From positions 1 through 46,660 of the forward strand of contig JAPLFJ010000028.1 in NCBI GenBank assembly GCA_026390735.1: a DNA stretch of 46,660 bases, read 5' to 3'. The stretch comes from Ignavibacteriota bacterium. Lineage in GTDB: Bacteria > Bacteroidota > Ignavibacteria > Tepidaquicellales > Tepidaquicellaceae. Positions 44,947 through 46,660 of the stretch are shown piece after piece (the first letter of the stretch is position 1; every line of letters starts with the position of its first letter). Made by a program: the position numbers and the translations under genes. The notes under the pieces are model-generated. The model was not told where the DNA came from, searched no databases, and saw nothing but the letters and a program-made list of their open reading frames with translations.

Positions 44947-45900
44947 TTAAAGCATTACCACACTGAAGTTGCCCTGATTCAGAGGGTCTAGGTTTGTTAC
45001 GTTTAAGAATGTATTGCCCGGATCACCGAGTTTCGTTGCCACAACAGTCATGCTTGTGTTTGCATCAAGCTCGATGCCCTGACCAGTAACGCCCACACCC
45101 GTTGCTGAATTCGACGTAAAGAATTTTCCTTTCGTATTGCCTGTGTAAAGTGTGAACTGTGTTGTATCCGTAAATCCGCCTGGCACAACGTTCGCAGTAT
45201 CTTTTGCGGCAACGACTATTGAAAACGTGTTTGTATTTTTTGGCGGACTTTGTATCAGTGCCAAATCAAAAAACTTTGTAACCTTTTCCGGTGTAGCGGC
45301 AAACTTTGCCATCAGCTTTCCGAGGTTTGCATACATTGCCACACCTACGTTTATCCTTTCACCATCAAGCAGTTCCGCCTTCACTCTTACATCTTCTTCT
45401 TTTCCCTGCTGGGTTGCACGTATAGCAAGCAGCGCCGTATAAAAATTATTTACATCAGTTTTCACTGCCGCCAGTGCCGGATAAGTTGCAAGCAAACCTG
45501 CCAATCCATGTAAATTATTTATTCTCATTTCGTAAGCGCCTTTGTTGAAGGCTGCTCTTCCCATCGGGAATAAACTTTTAAATTCAGGTGTGCTTTCCGG
45601 AAAAACTACCTGCACCTGAGGTATCCATTGATTTAGTTTCACACTTGCAAGTTCTTCCATTTTGTTTTCGAAAGCAAGTGTTGCACCTCTGTATAGCCCT
45701 GTTGCCACAAACCACTGCGAGTACGACAAAGAAAGCTGGTCGTCCAATGGACTATATGTGTTTAATATTGCTAAAATTTCAGGGTCTGAACTGTTTGATT
45801 GCAGTCTTGCCCTGTGGTCCGGTGATAAAATCAGCATCAATTTTGTACTGCCATCTGTAATCACCAGAAACGTGTTGCTTAAAAAATGCCATTCTGACAT
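44947..45900 (-). CDS. Hypothetical protein, all-helical N-part and beta C-part
   Basis: A 317-aa protein that I do not recognise. It has no signal peptide (starts MSEWHFLSNTFLVITD). Residues 30-220 look predominantly helical, with alanine/leucine-rich segments (LLATYPALAAVKTDV, LLAIRATQQG). The C-terminal third (about 225-317) is beta-like and Thr/Asn/Gly-rich (FSIVVAAKDTANVVPGG, ELDANTSMTVVATKLGD), recalling a surface beta-sandwich. The start is well supported by a strong GGAGG ribosome-binding site 9 bases upstream of the ATG at 45900. Codon use is somewhat more GC-rich than in the AT-rich genes to its left. It is downstream of the minisatellite and has its own terminator. Confidence 0.7.
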   Translation of the reverse strand: MSEWHFLSNTFLVITDGSTKLMLILSPDHRARLQSNSSDPEILAILNTYSPLDDQLSLSYSQWFVATGLYRGATLAFENKMEELASVKLNQWIPQVQVVFPESTPEFKSLFPMGRAAFNKGAYEMRINNLHGLAGLLATYPALAAVKTDVNNFYTALLAIRATQQGKEEDVRVKAELLDGERINVGVAMYANLGKLMAKFAATPEKVTKFFDLALIQSPPKNTNTFSIVVAAKDTANVVPGGFTDTTQFTLYTGNTKGKFFTSNSATGVGVTGQGIELDANTSMTVVATKLGDPGNTFLNVTNLDPLNQGNFSVVML

Positions 45901-46318
45901 AATTTTCCCCCTCCAAATGGGGTGTTTAGTTAATTAAAGATATCACTATTATTATTAATAGCTCAAAATTTCGTCATTTTTAAACTTTTTACCAAAAAAA
46001 CCTCAAAAAAGCCGTGCCAATAGCAATCCGTTCCTCCCCAATGCCGTTGGCATCATGCCAATGGCATTCCGCTCCTCCCCGATGTCGTTGGCATCGTGCC
46101 AATGGCTTTCCGCTCCATCCCGATGTCGATGGCATCGTGCCAATGGCGTTCCGCTCCTCCCCGATGTCGTTGGCATCGTGCCAATGGCGTTCCGTTCGGC
46201 GCCTATGCCTCTGGCAAGCCATTTTCGGGCTTTTTCGCTAATAAGTGCCCTTTTTCATCTATTTTCAGCCTTTTCAAAATTTCAAAGAACGCGTTTTACT
46301 CTATTATATATGTTTTTC
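45901..46318. other. Gene-free stretch carrying a minisatellite
   Basis: About 420 bases with no credible gene. The frames that look open on both strands across 45989-46369 are created by the 41-bp tandem repeat at 46016-46220, because that period is not a multiple of three and each copy shifts frame. The rest is AT-rich flank with the ribosome-binding site and probable promoter of the 317-aa gene near 45901-45960. Confidence 0.8.
46016..46220. repeat. Five-copy 41-bp GC-rich tandem repeat (minisatellite)
   Basis: Units start at 46016, 46057, 46098, 46139 and 46180, each beginning GCCAAT. Copies 2-4 differ at only a few positions; copy 1 and especially copy 5 are diverged. At each junction a small hairpin forms: TTGGCA-TCG-TGCCAA. 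The block is strikingly GC-rich for this window. With a period of 41 it cannot encode a constant peptide repeat. Confidence 0.92.
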
Positions 46319-46528
46319 CTATTTCAGGAGCAGCATCTTCTTCGTTTCAGTGAAGGTGCCGGTTGTTAGTTTGTAAAAATAAACACCGCTTGAAAAAGCC
46401 GAGCCATCGAACGTGGCTTCGTAAGTCCCCGCCTGCAATCTTTCGTTCACGAGTGTCTGGATTTCGCGTCCTGTGATGTCGAAGATTTTAAGAAGAACGA
46501 GATCCCCGCCAAGACCACGCGGGGATGT
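46319..46528 (-). pseudogene. Truncated type IX sorting-domain remnant
   Basis: The minus strand from 46528 to the TAG at 46319 encodes the C-terminal part of a type IX sorting domain, with GREIQTLVNERLQAGTYEA and SGVYFYKL and ending TETKKMLLLK. The frame has an in-frame stop (TAG at 46529-46531) just before it, and there is no start codon within it. Signal peptide and cargo domain are therefore missing: a 5'-truncated fragment of a surface-protein gene. It is a homologue of the C-terminus of the intact gene at 43704. Confidence 0.8.
46502..46526. repeat. Hairpin ATCCCCGC...GCGGGGAT at the truncation point
   Basis: An 8-bp perfect stem with a 9-base loop lies exactly where the sorting-domain frame breaks off. 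It resembles the ATCCCC/GGGGAT hairpins used as terminators at 43655-43685 and 44900-44933, so it may be a former terminator joined to the sorting-domain fragment by rearrangement. Confidence 0.55.
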
Positions 46529-46660
46529 CTATGGAAAAAAATGTCAAGAGAAAACACTATACCCTTAACGAAAGTTAATACTCCGTTCTGACATTTGGTC
46601 GAACTTCCTTAGTAGAACTTATACCTGTTTAAAAGAACAAAAGTTTATTATTGTTTTAGT
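46529..46660. other. Right edge of the window, no gene identified
   Basis: The last 132 bases contain only short open frames without start codons. One plus-strand frame (about 46578-46660) is open to the window edge but follows a stop and has no ATG, so I do not call it. Confidence 0.4.

Noticed and set aside
45989-46369. Several overlapping open frames on both strands over the minisatellite
   Set aside because: They result from a 41-bp repeat lacking stop codons in several frames; no start signals and no conserved protein pattern.
46536-46660. Possible small plus-strand gene at the right edge
   Set aside because: The frame follows a stop, has no start codon and no recognisable motif.

Overview
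The window looks like a chromosomal segment from an AT-rich Gram-negative bacterium of the Bacteroidota/Chlorobi (FCB) branch, most plausibly an Ignavibacteria-type lineage. The evidence is a full-length SprA (the type IX secretion translocon), two C-terminal type IX sorting domains of the 'YPNPFNP ... GREIQTL ... SGVYFYKL' kind, a TonB-dependent receptor with an N-terminal carboxypeptidase-regulatory-like domain, several lipoproteins and outer-membrane barrels, and frequent weak Shine-Dalgarno sequences with TTG/GTG starts. The placement is inference from gene content. I saw no tRNA, rRNA, CRISPR array or prophage.

Left part (1-9.9 kb): the edge carries the first codons of a probable IS3-type transposase, a small lipoprotein and a 175-bp nested inverted repeat. 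A minus-strand pair follows (split-transketolase C-subunit, then HtrA protease). On the plus strand a soluble PAS histidine kinase is packed against selD and selU (mnmH), a tRNA 2-selenouridine module. DNA polymerase IV and a long-chain acyl-CoA ligase follow on the minus strand.

Middle (10-32 kb): a threonine dehydratase/serine racemase homologue, a probable outer-membrane protein, a GNAT acetyltransferase, gamma-glutamyltransferase, NadE and a small unknown protein. Then comes a tight seven-gene plus-strand operon: dsbD, a small membrane protein, truA, a paralogue of that membrane protein, cytidine deaminase, thymidine kinase and a PnrA/BMP-type nucleoside-binding lipoprotein, closed by a strong terminator. 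It combines envelope thiol chemistry, tRNA modification and pyrimidine salvage. SprA (2213 aa, minus) follows. Divergent from it is a 1034-aa protein that joins an HEFTH metalloprotease-like domain, a TolB-type propeller and an Omp85-like barrel.

Right part (32-46.7 kb): CutC preceded by an 11-bp tandem repeat; a lipoprotein plus TonB-dependent receptor operon; an MBL-fold hydrolase, sodium/solute symporter and PriA operon; an outer-membrane barrel protein; an ABC-F ATPase; a fibronectin-III-like surface protein with a type IX sorting domain; and an unknown 317-aa protein. The right edge is non-coding and rearranged: a GC-rich 41-bp minisatellite and a truncated sorting-domain remnant that is nearly identical in DNA to the one in the intact gene.

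The less ordinary items are the kinase-selD-selU linkage, the protease/propeller/barrel fusion beside sprA, the nested palindrome, the 11-bp repeat before cutC, the lipoprotein paired with the TonB receptor, and the duplicated sorting-domain cassette next to the minisatellite. No single obviously new system can be proved from sequence alone.
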